From Candidatus Binataceae bacterium (GTDB lineage Bacteria > Desulfobacterota > Binatia > Binatales > Binataceae): a stretch of DNA of 64,000 nucleotides. Location: positions 1 to 64,000 of the forward strand of contig DATJMX010000006.1 in assembly GCA_035508495.1 (NCBI GenBank). The letters run 5' to 3'. Positions 53,688-62,622 of this stretch are shown one piece after another. The position numbers were made by a program, and so were the translations under genes. Numbering within the stretch: position 1 is the first letter of the stretch; each line of letters begins with the position of its first letter. Under the pieces are notes generated by a model. That model did not search any database and had not been told where the DNA came from. It saw nothing but the letters and a program-made list of their open reading frames with translations.

Positions 53688-54626
53688 GTGGCTGCGAGCC
53701 GAAAGATCGTCCGCGCTGATGCTGAACTCGAATCCGCCGCCGGAGCCGCTCGCACTCGCACTGCCTACCTGAAGCTGCTCGGCGCGCGGGTGCGCGACGC
53801 GCGCGCCCGTCATGGCATGACGCGGCGGATGCTGGCGCGTGACTCGGGCATCTCCGAGCGATACCTCGCCGAACTCGAATCGGGGCGCGGCAACTATTCG
53901 ATCGTGATGCTGCGGCGGCTCGCCGCGTCGATCGATGTCCCGCTGGCCGAGCTGGTCAATGAAGCGCAGCCGCCGCCGGTCGAGTATTCATTACTCGTCG
54001 AGCGCCTGCGGCGCCTGGAACCTGCGCAGCTCGCCGAGGCAACCGCGATGCTCTCGGCGCGCTTCGGCGATCTCAGCGGCCGTCTCGATCGCATCGCGCT
54101 CATCGGACTGCGCGGCGCGGGCAAAAGCACGCTGGGAGCGCAACTTGCCCAGCATCTGGGCTGGCAATTCGTGGAGCTGAGCCGCGAAATTGAGAAGGAA
54201 GCTGGAGTCGCGGTGAATGAAATTTTCGATCTGTGGGGACAGGCGGCATATCGCCGCTACGAACGACGCGCCCTTGAGCGTGTGCTGCGAACGTATACCA
54301 AGGTGGTGATCGCCACCGGAGGCGGGTTGGTGTCGGAGCCAGCTACCCTCGAGCGCCTGCTCGATTCGTGCTGGACGGTCTGGATCAGAGCGAAACCGCA
54401 AGAGCATTGGGAGCGCGTAATCAGCCAAGGCGATCTGCGCGTGCGCGAGGGCACGGAAGACGCGCGGGCTCTCGCCGATATGAGGAGAATTCTCGGCCAG
54501 CGTGACGAACTCTACGGCAAGGCCGACGCCGTTCTATCGACCAGCGGAAAAACGGTTCGCCAATCGCTTCGCGATTTGATCGCACTCGTCGATGCGCCCA
54601 AGCGCAAAAAGACTCACGGCCATTGA
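53688..54626 (+). CDS. boxR: BoxR regulator: XRE HTH fused to shikimate kinase-like domain
   Basis: The 312-residue protein has an XRE-type helix-turn-helix (about 31-90, with MTRRMLARDSGISERYLAELE), a linker, and a shikimate kinase-like domain (about 135-300). The P-loop GLRGAGKST is at 140-148 and ATGGG at about 206. This fusion is specific to BzdR/BoxR, where the kinase-like domain binds benzoyl-CoA and releases the HTH from DNA. It starts with GTG, with TAGGAG as ribosome binding site. Its position between the ligase and boxC and the TGCA boxes on either side fit a repressor of both. Confidence 0.93.
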   Translation: MAASRKIVRADAELESAAGAARTRTAYLKLLGARVRDARARHGMTRRMLARDSGISERYLAELESGRGNYSIVMLRRLAASIDVPLAELVNEAQPPPVEYSLLVERLRRLEPAQLAEATAMLSARFGDLSGRLDRIALIGLRGAGKSTLGAQLAQHLGWQFVELSREIEKEAGVAVNEIFDLWGQAAYRRYERRALERVLRTYTKVVIATGGGLVSEPATLERLLDSCWTVWIRAKPQEHWERVISQGDLRVREGTEDARALADMRRILGQRDELYGKADAVLSTSGKTVRQSLRDLIALVDAPKRKKTHGH

Positions 54627-54671
54627 TGCAATATAATGTTTGCGATCTTGGTTTTTATGCACTATGATGCA
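54627..54671 (+). promoter_or_regulatory. boxC promoter with three TGCA boxes
   Basis: TTGCGA (54640-54645) and TATGAT (54663-54668) are separated by exactly 17 nt, a good sigma-70-like promoter; TATAAT at 54632-54637 is an alternative. TGCA occurs at 54627, 54658 and 54668, overlapping the spacer and the -10. Binding of BoxR there would block RNA polymerase until benzoyl-CoA appears. Confidence 0.55.
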
Positions 54672-54697
54672 TGCCATTCCCGTACGGAGCAGAGCCC

Positions 54698-56344
54698 ATG
54701 ATCGACTTTCAGACCGAACCGTCGCGTTATCGCCATTGGAAGCTCAGCTTCGACGGCGCCGTGGCGACGCTGGCGCTGGACGTCGATGAAGCGGGCGGCC
54801 TTTTCGCGGGCTACGAACTGAAGCTCAATTCCTATGACTTGGGCGTCGATATCGAGCTTTATGACGCCATCCAGCGGCTGCGCTTCGAGCATCCCGAAGT
54901 TCGCAGCGTGATCATCGCGTCAGGCAAGGAGCGCGTTTTCTGCGCGGGCGCCAACATCAGGATGCTCGCGCAGTCGGAGCACGGCTTCAAAGTGAACTTC
55001 TGCAAGTTCACCAACGAGACGCGCAACTCGATCGAAGACGCGACCGAGAATTCCGGGCAGCGCTACCTGACCGCGATCAACGGCGCATGCGCAGGCGGAG
55101 GCTACGAGCTCGCGCTCGCCACCGACTACATCTTGATGGCCGACGATGGCTCGACGTCGGTATCGCTTCCCGAAGTTCCACTGCTCGCCGTGCTGCCGGG
55201 AACGGGCGGGCTCACGCGTCTTGTTGACAAGCGGATGGTGCGGCGCGACCGCGCCGACTTCTTCTGCACGACCGAGGAGGGGGTGCGCGGCCGGCGCGCC
55301 GTCGATTGGCTGCTCGTTGACGAAGTTGTGCCGCGCACGCGCCTGATGGAAGTGGCGTGGCAGCGTGCTCTCGAATCCGCGCAGCAAGCGCCGCACACCG
55401 ACGTGCATGGCATAGCGCTCCCGCCGCTTGGGCGCGCGATTGAGACCTATCGAATTTCGTACCCTCACGTCTCGATCGAGATCGATCGCGAGCGATCGCT
55501 TGCGAACATCATTGTCAAAGGACCGGCGGAGCCGGCTCCTGGAGCCGTCGCGCAAGTTCACGCTCTGGGCGACAGGTTCTGGCCGCTGGCAATCGCTCGC
55601 GAACTCGACGACGCGATTCTGCATCTGCGCTTCAACCACGCCGACATTCGTTGCTGGACGTTCCGCACCGACGGCGATGCCCGGCTCGCAGCCGCGTACG
55701 ATCAGTTGCTGCTTTCCGATCAATCAGACTGGCTATTGCGCGAGGTCCGTCTATATCTGAAGCGCGTTTTCAAACGGCTCGAAGTCAGCTCGCGCTCGAT
55801 GTTTGCAATGATCGAACCGGGCTCATGCTTCGCGGGTACGCTTCTCGAATTGGCGCTCGCGAGCGATCGCATCTACATGATGAGCGGCCAGCGCGAGGGC
55901 GACGAGGCTCCGGCGGCGAAAGTCCTTCTGACCGAGATGAACTTTGGCCCGCTGCCGATGTGCAACGGCCTCTCGCGTCTCGCGACCAGGTTTCTCGGCG
56001 ATCCGCAAAAGCTCGAAGCGCTGCGCGCGAGCGTCGGCGCCGAGCTCGACGCTGAGACTGCAAATGCTCTCGGCCTCGCGACCTTCACTCCCGACGACAT
56101 CGATTGGGACGACGAGGTGCGCCTCGCGATCGAGGAGCGCGCTGCATTTTCATCCGACGCGCTGACCGGCATGGAAGCATCGCTGCGTTTCGCTGGTCCG
56201 GAGACGCTCGAGACCAAAATCTTCGCGCGCCTTTCCGCCTGGCAGAACTGGATATTCCAGCGGCCCAATGCCGTCGGCGAAAAGGGCGCGCTCAAACGTT
56301 ACGGAACGGGACAACGCGCCGAGTTCGACCCGAGGAGAGTTTGA
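54698..56344 (+). CDS. boxC: Benzoyl-CoA-dihydrodiol lyase (2,3-epoxybenzoyl-CoA dihydrolase)
   Basis: It hydrolytically opens 2,3-epoxybenzoyl-CoA to 3,4-dehydroadipyl-CoA semialdehyde and formate. The 548-residue protein has two crotonase-like halves, which is the BoxC hallmark. The N-terminal FQTEPSRYRHWKLSFDGAVATL, the oxyanion segments VFCAGANIRML and NGACAGGGYELALATDY, and later FAGTLLELALASDRIYMM are all visible. The start at 54698 is chosen because GGAGCAGAG precedes it; a Met nine codons upstream overlaps the operator. Its stop overlaps the boxB start as TGATG, so the two subunits are translated in step. Confidence 0.94.
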   Translation: MIDFQTEPSRYRHWKLSFDGAVATLALDVDEAGGLFAGYELKLNSYDLGVDIELYDAIQRLRFEHPEVRSVIIASGKERVFCAGANIRMLAQSEHGFKVNFCKFTNETRNSIEDATENSGQRYLTAINGACAGGGYELALATDYILMADDGSTSVSLPEVPLLAVLPGTGGLTRLVDKRMVRRDRADFFCTTEEGVRGRRAVDWLLVDEVVPRTRLMEVAWQRALESAQQAPHTDVHGIALPPLGRAIETYRISYPHVSIEIDRERSLANIIVKGPAEPAPGAVAQVHALGDRFWPLAIARELDDAILHLRFNHADIRCWTFRTDGDARLAAAYDQLLLSDQSDWLLREVRLYLKRVFKRLEVSSRSMFAMIEPGSCFAGTLLELALASDRIYMMSGQREGDEAPAAKVLLTEMNFGPLPMCNGLSRLATRFLGDPQKLEALRASVGAELDAETANALGLATFTPDDIDWDDEVRLAIEERAAFSSDALTGMEASLRFAGPETLETKIFARLSAWQNWIFQRPNAVGEKGALKRYGTGQRAEFDPRRV

Positions 56345-57762
56345 TGGCTATCAATTACTCAGAGCGAATTCCCAACAACGTTTCGCTTTCCGACAATCGC
56401 CGACTGCAACGTGCGCTCGAGGAATGGCAGCCGCATTATCTCGACTGGTGGCGCGAGCTCGGCCCCGAGGGTTTCCAGCAGAAGGACGTTTACCTGCGCA
56501 CGGCGACTTCTGTCGATGCGGCAGGCTGGGCGACTTTCGGCTACGTGAAGATGCCGGACTATCGATGGGGGATTTTCCTCGCCGAGCCGCAGATCGATCG
56601 CCGCATCGGTTTTGGCGAGCATAAGGGCGAACCGGTCTGGCAGGAAGTTCCGGGAGAGCATCGCGGAACGCTGCGCCGCCTCATCGTGACGCAGGGCGAC
56701 ACCGAGCCTGCCTCAGTGGAGCAGCAGCGGCATCTGGGCGCGACCTGCCCGTCGCTATACGATTTGCGGAACCTGTTCCAGGTGAACGTCGAAGAAGGAC
56801 GGCATCTGTGGGCGATGGTTTACCTGCTGCAGGCGTTCTTCGGCCGCGATGGACGCGAAGAAGCCGAGGCGTTGTTGCATCGACGCTCGGGCAGCGCCGA
56901 CAATCCGCGCATCCTGGGAGCATTCAACGAGCGAACCCCCGACTGGTTGTCGTTTTTCATGTTTACTCACTTCACCGATCGCGACGGCAAATACCAATTA
57001 GCCAGTCTCGCCGAGTCGGGGTTTGATCCGCTCGCTCGCACTTGCCGCTTCATGCTGACCGAAGAGGCGCATCATCTATTTGTCGGTGAATTCGGCGTTG
57101 GCCGCGTCGTGGCCCGTACCTGCGAGCTGATGAAGCAGCACAATACGGATCAGGTCAGCGCATTTGGTGGAATAGCGCTCGCGCTGATCCAGAAATACAT
57201 AAACTTCCATTACTCAGTATCGGTCGATCTCTTCGGCTCCGAGCTATCGACTAACGCGGCCAGCTATTACAGCGCCGGGCTCAAAGGCCGATTCAAGGAA
57301 GCAGCAATCGACGATGATCACCGCCTCGTCGAATCCACCTACCGTGTTTTGCGGCCCGAAAGCGGCAAAATCGTGGAGCACGGCGAGCCTGCTCTGCAGG
57401 CGCTCAATGAAGCTCTGCGCGACGAGTACGTGTCAGACTCGGCACGCGGCGTGGCCCGCTGGAACAAGGTCATCCGCGATGCCGGAATTGACTATGAGTT
57501 GAAATTACCACACCGCGGATTTCATCGCGCGATCGGCCTCTTCCGCGATGTCAGCGTCACGCCCGACGGGGCGATTATCCCCAGAGAAGAATGGGAGCGG
57601 CGCCAGGATGAATGGCTACCGACCACGGCTGAGCGGCAATTCGTCGGTTCGCTCATGAAGCCGGTCCTGACGCCGGGTGAGTTTGCTTCGTGGATCGCGC
57701 CACCGCCTCGGGGCATCAACCATCGGCCGATTGAGTTCGAATACGTAAAGCTCGACGAGTAG
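56344..57762 (+). CDS. boxB: Benzoyl-CoA 2,3-epoxidase, diiron oxygenase component
   Basis: It epoxidises benzoyl-CoA with O2. The 472-residue protein carries all six expected iron ligands, shifted by one residue from the Azoarcus numbering I recall: Glu121, Glu151, His154 (EEGRH), Asp212, Glu241 and His244 (TEEAHH). This makes an active class I diiron centre very likely. GAGGAGAG lies just before the ATG at 56344. The reductase BoxA that supplies electrons is not encoded here, so it must lie outside the window or be replaced. The last 47 bases overlap the convergent hydroxyquinol dioxygenase gene. Confidence 0.95.
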   Translation: MAINYSERIPNNVSLSDNRRLQRALEEWQPHYLDWWRELGPEGFQQKDVYLRTATSVDAAGWATFGYVKMPDYRWGIFLAEPQIDRRIGFGEHKGEPVWQEVPGEHRGTLRRLIVTQGDTEPASVEQQRHLGATCPSLYDLRNLFQVNVEEGRHLWAMVYLLQAFFGRDGREEAEALLHRRSGSADNPRILGAFNERTPDWLSFFMFTHFTDRDGKYQLASLAESGFDPLARTCRFMLTEEAHHLFVGEFGVGRVVARTCELMKQHNTDQVSAFGGIALALIQKYINFHYSVSVDLFGSELSTNAASYYSAGLKGRFKEAAIDDDHRLVESTYRVLRPESGKIVEHGEPALQALNEALRDEYVSDSARGVARWNKVIRDAGIDYELKLPHRGFHRAIGLFRDVSVTPDGAIIPREEWERRQDEWLPTTAERQFVGSLMKPVLTPGEFASWIAPPPRGINHRPIEFEYVKLDE

Positions 57763-58594
57763 CGCGTGCCAGCACGAAATCGAAATCGATCGACTGCGCA
57801 CCATTCGACTCGCGGCGGCAATCCACTACCAGGGAAGGTCGCGAGCCGAATACTGCGTCGGTTTCGAGGTAGCGGTCGCCATTGATGTACAAGGCAGTGG
57901 TCAGTATGTGGAAACCGGGCGCCGAGACTATGAAGTGAATATGCGCGGGGCGAAAGGGATGACGTCCCAACCCGCGCAGCATCTTGCCGACCGGCCCATC
58001 GTCGGGTACGGGATAGCTCGCGGGTTTGACAGTTCGGAATGCGAAATGACCCCTCGCGTCTGAGCGAAGCCGAGCGCGCAGATTCATTCCGGACTGGCTT
58101 TTGTCCTGCACGTCATAGAGTCCGTTCGGAGCGGCCTGCCATACGTCGAGCAGTGCATCGCATATAGCTCCGCCTTCGGCAGAACGGACCGCGCCTCGAA
58201 CTTCGAGCGGCTCGCCAGGCGTGCCGTTCGAAATATCAGCGCCGAGCTGCACCTCCGGTGCGCTAAGGCGATAGAAGGGGCCAAGCAGGCTCGACTCGGT
58301 AGCGCGCGCGCCTGCATCACGATGCTCCATGAGATCGACCAGTGCGCTCAATCCGAGAGTATCGGAAAGTAATATGAATTCCTGACGCTTATCGTCCGTG
58401 ATATGTCCCGCGGCAGTCAGAAAATCAATCGCGAGACTCCATTCCTCGGTAGTCAGATGAACGTCGCGCGCGAACTGATGCAGGTGACTGACTAGCGACT
58501 CCATCACTTGCTTTAATCGCGGGTTAGGGCTATCCGCAAGCCGTTCGAGAACTGCGGCTGTAATGCTTTGATCAGTGAGCTTTTGGCCTGCCAT
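57716..58594 (-). CDS. pnpG: Intradiol ring-cleavage dioxygenase, hydroxyquinol 1,2-dioxygenase
   Basis: It cleaves hydroxyquinol (1,2,4-trihydroxybenzene) to maleylacetate with Fe(III). The 292-residue protein shows the iron ligands Tyr160 (PNGLYDV), Tyr194 (SYPVPDDG), His218 and His220 (RPAHIHF). The N-terminal helical dimer domain is typical of hydroxyquinol and catechol dioxygenases. Hydroxyquinol is preferred over catechol because maleylacetate reductase is encoded two genes upstream. The final 15 residues overlap boxB on the other strand. It starts 2 nt after the amidohydrolase ends. Confidence 0.9.
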   Translation of the reverse strand: MAGQKLTDQSITAAVLERLADSPNPRLKQVMESLVSHLHQFARDVHLTTEEWSLAIDFLTAAGHITDDKRQEFILLSDTLGLSALVDLMEHRDAGARATESSLLGPFYRLSAPEVQLGADISNGTPGEPLEVRGAVRSAEGGAICDALLDVWQAAPNGLYDVQDKSQSGMNLRARLRSDARGHFAFRTVKPASYPVPDDGPVGKMLRGLGRHPFRPAHIHFIVSAPGFHILTTALYINGDRYLETDAVFGSRPSLVVDCRRESNGAQSIDFDFVLARATRRALRIRTQSADG

Positions 58595-58596
58595 GG

Positions 58597-60039
58597 TCAG
58601 AGAATCCGTTTCACGTCGTCTTCGATACGAGTGCCTTTGAAAAAATCCGGGTTGACATCGGTCTTTGCGCGCACCGGGTTGACGAACGCGAAGTCGCGGA
58701 AGTCATCATTCGTGATTAGCCCATCCTCGACCAACTCATACGCTTCGCAAGCGGCGTCGCGCATGTCAGGCAGGTCGAAATGACCGATATCGGAGCTGTA
58801 GACGGCGGCCAGTCGCGAGCGCATCGGGAGCTTTCGACTGTCGAACGCGAGCGCAGTCAACTTGTCGTCACCTTCGCATCCAAAGAAAAACTTCGGCACA
58901 AAAAGATCGCGGATGTCCTGCTTGCTCGTGATATTACAGCGAGCGAACTCGTCACGATCACCCGGATCGACCGCCGCGCCCCAGAGCAGGTCTGACTTGT
59001 CTTCGCCAAGCTGCGAAGCCACAGCGCCGTACTCACCGCCATGCTCACGAAACAGGGAAACCAATTGCGCATCGTTCAGCCTCGAAGGATCGCATGATGC
59101 AACTGCCGAGAGATTCCGCTTGTCCCAGTGACTAATCAGATCGCTGAATAACGTACATGCCCAGCCAACGCCGCCTTCCATGAAAGAGAATCGAAGGTCG
59201 GGGAACCGAGACGTTACGCCGCCGAGAAATAACGCTTTGCAGATTGAATCTGCCGACGCGGCGAAGTGGCCGATATGGTTGTAAACGAAGTTCGATACCG
59301 ACGCGCGCATCCCAAGGCCGGAACTCGGTGAATGAAACGTCGGCGCAACCTTGAGCTCGAGGCATTTCGCCCACACCGGATCGTAGTCGTGTTCGCTGTC
59401 CAGACAAAAGTTATCGAGCCAGTATGCATAGCGGGCCGCTTCGGGTGTCTTTCGCGCCACGGCTGGTATCGGCCGGCGCACGAACGACGGCATCAGGATC
59501 GCCTTCAGTCCGAGCTTCAATACTGCGTATTCGAGTTCGTCGATCGCTTCTTTGGGCGAATGCATCGGAATCAACGCGACCGGCGTCATCCGATCTGAGT
59601 ATTCGCGAAAGATCTGTGCATGCAGCTCGTTGTAGGCGCGGCAGCCGGCCAGACGTAATTCCGGTTCAGGATAGTGCAGCACGAACATCCCCATGCTGGG
59701 ATAGATGATTGCGAAATCGAGTCCCATCTCGTCGAGGCGCTTATATAAAAGGTGGGGAAGCGAGCTGGTGGCGCGGTCGAGAGTATTTTGCGTCGGATGA
59801 ACCCACCATTGTGGCCGCGGCACTCGCATGTCGAGTCGATCGGCGGGCGACAGGCGATGCCACCTGAACGCGAAAGGACTGTCGGGCAGTGACTTGAAGC
59901 GATCGACGACTTTCGTGCCGCCAACCTTTTTCAGAAAATCAAAGTAGGCCGGCTCAAACTCAGCGATGTGTCCGTCGGAATCGACTATGGGGTGAGAGAG
60001 CCGTTCGCGAATCATTGCCGACTTGGTTTTGGTTGTCAT
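58597..60039 (-). CDS. Amidohydrolase-2 family protein in the hydroquinone operon
   Basis: The 480-residue protein belongs to PF04909: IVDSDGHIAEFEPAYF (about 18-33) holds the first metal ligands, FHSPSSG gives the barrel His, YNHIGH another, and FMEGGVGW the terminal acid. The family includes metal-dependent decarboxylases of hydroxybenzoates such as gamma-resorcylate decarboxylase, besides hydrolases. The protein is longer than those enzymes (about 330). It sits between maleylacetate reductase and hydroxyquinol dioxygenase with small gaps (21 and 2 nt), so it is part of the operon and may supply hydroquinone or hydroxyquinol from a carboxylated precursor. This role is an inference. Confidence 0.82.
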   Translation of the reverse strand: MTTKTKSAMIRERLSHPIVDSDGHIAEFEPAYFDFLKKVGGTKVVDRFKSLPDSPFAFRWHRLSPADRLDMRVPRPQWWVHPTQNTLDRATSSLPHLLYKRLDEMGLDFAIIYPSMGMFVLHYPEPELRLAGCRAYNELHAQIFREYSDRMTPVALIPMHSPKEAIDELEYAVLKLGLKAILMPSFVRRPIPAVARKTPEAARYAYWLDNFCLDSEHDYDPVWAKCLELKVAPTFHSPSSGLGMRASVSNFVYNHIGHFAASADSICKALFLGGVTSRFPDLRFSFMEGGVGWACTLFSDLISHWDKRNLSAVASCDPSRLNDAQLVSLFREHGGEYGAVASQLGEDKSDLLWGAAVDPGDRDEFARCNITSKQDIRDLFVPKFFFGCEGDDKLTALAFDSRKLPMRSRLAAVYSSDIGHFDLPDMRDAACEAYELVEDGLITNDDFRDFAFVNPVRAKTDVNPDFFKGTRIEDDVKRIL

Positions 60040-60060
60040 TGCGATTCGATTGATCCTCGC

Positions 60061-61122
60061 TCAAGCCTCGGGCCTGCGACCGTGATAGGCATTGTCCAGA
60101 AGCACTCGAATTCTTTCTCGCGAAATTGGACGAGGATTGTAGTACGGATTCTGCACTGCGAGATCAGCGGCCCGATCGAGGTCGCTTGCCTGTATTCCAA
60201 AATCGCGGAGCGACATTTTCGCCCCGACTGCGACGCCGAGGTCGTACAAGCCGGCGGCTGCGCTTTTTGTCCCGAGGGCCGCTGCGACTCTTGCCATCGC
60301 TTCCGGTATCGCAACGGCGTTGTAAGCGACAACTTGAGGAAGAATCAGCGTATGGGTTTCGGCGTGCGGCAGGTTGAACGTTCCACCGAGCGTATGGCAG
60401 AGCTTGTGATGCAACGCCATACCTACCGCTCCAAGTGAGGTTCCGCCGAGCCACGCTCCATAGAGCGCGTCGCTTCGGGCACCGATGTTGCTCGGCTCGC
60501 GCGCGACAATCGGAAGACTCTTTGCCAGCGCCCGAATTCCTTCTTCGGCAATTATCGAGATGATCGGATTACGATCTTCGGCGTAGAGCGCTTCGACGCA
60601 GTGCGCGATTGCATTGATGCCGCTGGCGCCGGAAAGAGCCGGCGTCATCGTGATAGTAAGTAGCGGATCATAAATGACGGTCTTGGGCAGCACGCGCGGA
60701 TCGCGGCCCGTCTTCTTGATGCCATCTTCGGTGAGGCCCCAAATCGGCGTCATCTCGGAACCCGCATATGTAGTAGGTATTGCGAGAATCGGCAGATCCG
60801 ACACCAGCGCAATCGCCTTGGCAAGCCCGGTCGTCGAACCGCCGCCGATCGTCACACAACAATCGGCGCCGATTCGCTCGGCCTCAACCCGAGCGGCATT
60901 CGCCGTTTCGAGCGGCACGTGCATCAGCGCGCGATCGAATATCCCCGCCGCTCGTTTACCGAGGCGCCGCGTCAATTCTATTGCATCGCGGCGCTGCTCC
61001 GGGGTGGAGAGAATGAGCGCGCGCTCCGCGCCCATTCGCGCGATCTCCTCGGGTAATTTGCCGAGCGAGCCGACACCAAAAACCACACGAGCCGGCAGCG
61101 ATTGATAGACAAAAGGTATCAT
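60061..61122 (-). CDS. pnpF: Maleylacetate reductase
   Basis: The enzyme reduces maleylacetate to 3-oxoadipate with NADH, the step where hydroquinone and hydroxyquinol routes meet. It has 353 residues and an iron alcohol dehydrogenase-like fold: FVYQSLPARVVFGVGSLGKL at the start, the nucleotide loop TIGGGSTTGLAKA, IPTTYAGSEMTPIWG and the metal-region GMALHHKLCHTLGGTFNLPHAETH. These match the maleylacetate reductase subgroup well. The gap to the aldehyde dehydrogenase is 14 nt. Confidence 0.94.
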   Translation of the reverse strand: MIPFVYQSLPARVVFGVGSLGKLPEEIARMGAERALILSTPEQRRDAIELTRRLGKRAAGIFDRALMHVPLETANAARVEAERIGADCCVTIGGGSTTGLAKAIALVSDLPILAIPTTYAGSEMTPIWGLTEDGIKKTGRDPRVLPKTVIYDPLLTITMTPALSGASGINAIAHCVEALYAEDRNPIISIIAEEGIRALAKSLPIVAREPSNIGARSDALYGAWLGGTSLGAVGMALHHKLCHTLGGTFNLPHAETHTLILPQVVAYNAVAIPEAMARVAAALGTKSAAAGLYDLGVAVGAKMSLRDFGIQASDLDRAADLAVQNPYYNPRPISRERIRVLLDNAYHGRRPEA

Positions 61123-61136
61123 CCGACTTTCGAAGA

Positions 61137-62606
61137 TCAGCGCCGGTAAAATGGTGGGATCTTCGCGTCCACGTTTACCCAGATGGACTTGGCGCTGGTA
61201 TAGTCAGTGATTGCTTCGAAACCCATGTCACGGCCGTATCCCGAACTACGCACCCCGCCGAATGGTGACCCAGGATTCGCACGCTTGTAGCAATTGATCC
61301 AGACCATGCCACTTATCATCGCGCGAGCCACCCGATGCGCGCGACTGAGATCGCGGGTCCACAGACCGCCGCCGAGTCCGTAGACGGTACTGTTCGCGAT
61401 CGCGATAACTTCTTCTTCGTCGTTGAATGTAGTGACCGTCACGAACGGGCCAAATACTTCTTCCCGGCAAACGCGATCACCCGGGCGCGCGCGCACTACT
61501 GTCGGCATCACGTAACAGCCGCGATCGTATGCCGCTCCCGATGGAGCCTTGCCGCCGAGAAGGACTTCGCCACCTTCATCGCGTGCTACTTTGCAGTATC
61601 CCAGTACTCGATCACGATGCATCGTCGAAGTGAGCGGTCCCATCTCGGTAGTGGGGTCTAAGGGGTCGCCGATACGAATCGACGCCGCGAGTTTGAGAAA
61701 TCCGTCGAGGAATTGATCGGCGATCTTTTCGTGCAGCAGCAGGCGCGAGCCCGCGATGCAGGCCTGTCCCTGGTTATGGAAGATAGCAAAGGCGCTACCG
61801 CCGATCGCCGAGGGCAAATCGACATCAGCGAAAACAATATTAGCGCCCTTGCCACCAAGCTCGAGTTGCACGCGCTTCAGATTACCGGCCGAAGCTTCAA
61901 CGATCTTCTTTCCAGTCGCAGTCGAACCGGTAAACGCAATCTTTTGCACACCTGGATGGGAAGCGAGATATTGTCCGGCGATTGGACCGTATCCGGGGAC
62001 AATATTTACGACTCCCGGCGGGAATCCGACCTCGCGGATGAGTTCAGCGATTTTCAGTGAGCTGAGCGGCGTCAACTCGGCGGGTTTGAGCACTACACAA
62101 TTGCCCGCGGCGAGCGCCGGGCCCATTTTCCAGCTCGTGAACATGATCGGGAAGTTCCACGGCACGATCTGCCCAACTACTCCGATCGGTTCCCGCAATA
62201 CATAGTTGAGGAATCCCTGCTCAACTGGAACTACAGTTCCCTGAAGCTTATCGGCCATGCCGCCGAAATAGCGAAAGGTTGCCGCCGTGCGTGGAACATC
62301 GAGTCCGAGCGCGTCGCGAATCGGATGGCCGGTATCAAGAGACTCTACTTCCGCAAGTTCATTCGTATGAGCTTCTATCGCGTCAGCAAGGCGCAGCAGC
62401 AGTCGGCCGCGATCGGCGGCTGCCATGTCGCGCCACGCCGGAAATGCTTTCTGCGCCGCATCTACTGCGCGATCGATATCGTTGGCACGCGCTTCGGCCA
62501 CCAGTGCGAGCCGCGAGTTGTCATGCGGACTCAGGCTTTCAATCCTGCCGCCGTCGAGCGCGTCAACAAATTCGCCGCCGATGAAGAGCCGGGTCTGAAG
62601 AATCAT
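61137..62606 (-). CDS. pnpE: Aldehyde dehydrogenase, probable 4-hydroxymuconic semialdehyde dehydrogenase
   Basis: The NAD(P)-dependent enzyme has 489 residues with the canonical motifs: NWFP-type segment PWNFPIMFTSWK, catalytic Glu in QLELGGKG and nucleophilic Cys in NQGQACIAGSRLL. Between hydroquinone dioxygenase and maleylacetate reductase genes, the natural substrate is 4-hydroxymuconic semialdehyde, which it oxidises to maleylacetate. Sequence alone would allow other aldehydes, including the BoxD substrate, since no boxD is seen. The gap to the dioxygenase large subunit gene is 16 nt. Confidence 0.9.
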   Translation of the reverse strand: MILQTRLFIGGEFVDALDGGRIESLSPHDNSRLALVAEARANDIDRAVDAAQKAFPAWRDMAAADRGRLLLRLADAIEAHTNELAEVESLDTGHPIRDALGLDVPRTAATFRYFGGMADKLQGTVVPVEQGFLNYVLREPIGVVGQIVPWNFPIMFTSWKMGPALAAGNCVVLKPAELTPLSSLKIAELIREVGFPPGVVNIVPGYGPIAGQYLASHPGVQKIAFTGSTATGKKIVEASAGNLKRVQLELGGKGANIVFADVDLPSAIGGSAFAIFHNQGQACIAGSRLLLHEKIADQFLDGFLKLAASIRIGDPLDPTTEMGPLTSTMHRDRVLGYCKVARDEGGEVLLGGKAPSGAAYDRGCYVMPTVVRARPGDRVCREEVFGPFVTVTTFNDEEEVIAIANSTVYGLGGGLWTRDLSRAHRVARAMISGMVWINCYKRANPGSPFGGVRSSGYGRDMGFEAITDYTSAKSIWVNVDAKIPPFYRR

Positions 62607-62622
62607 ATCGATCTCGAACCAA

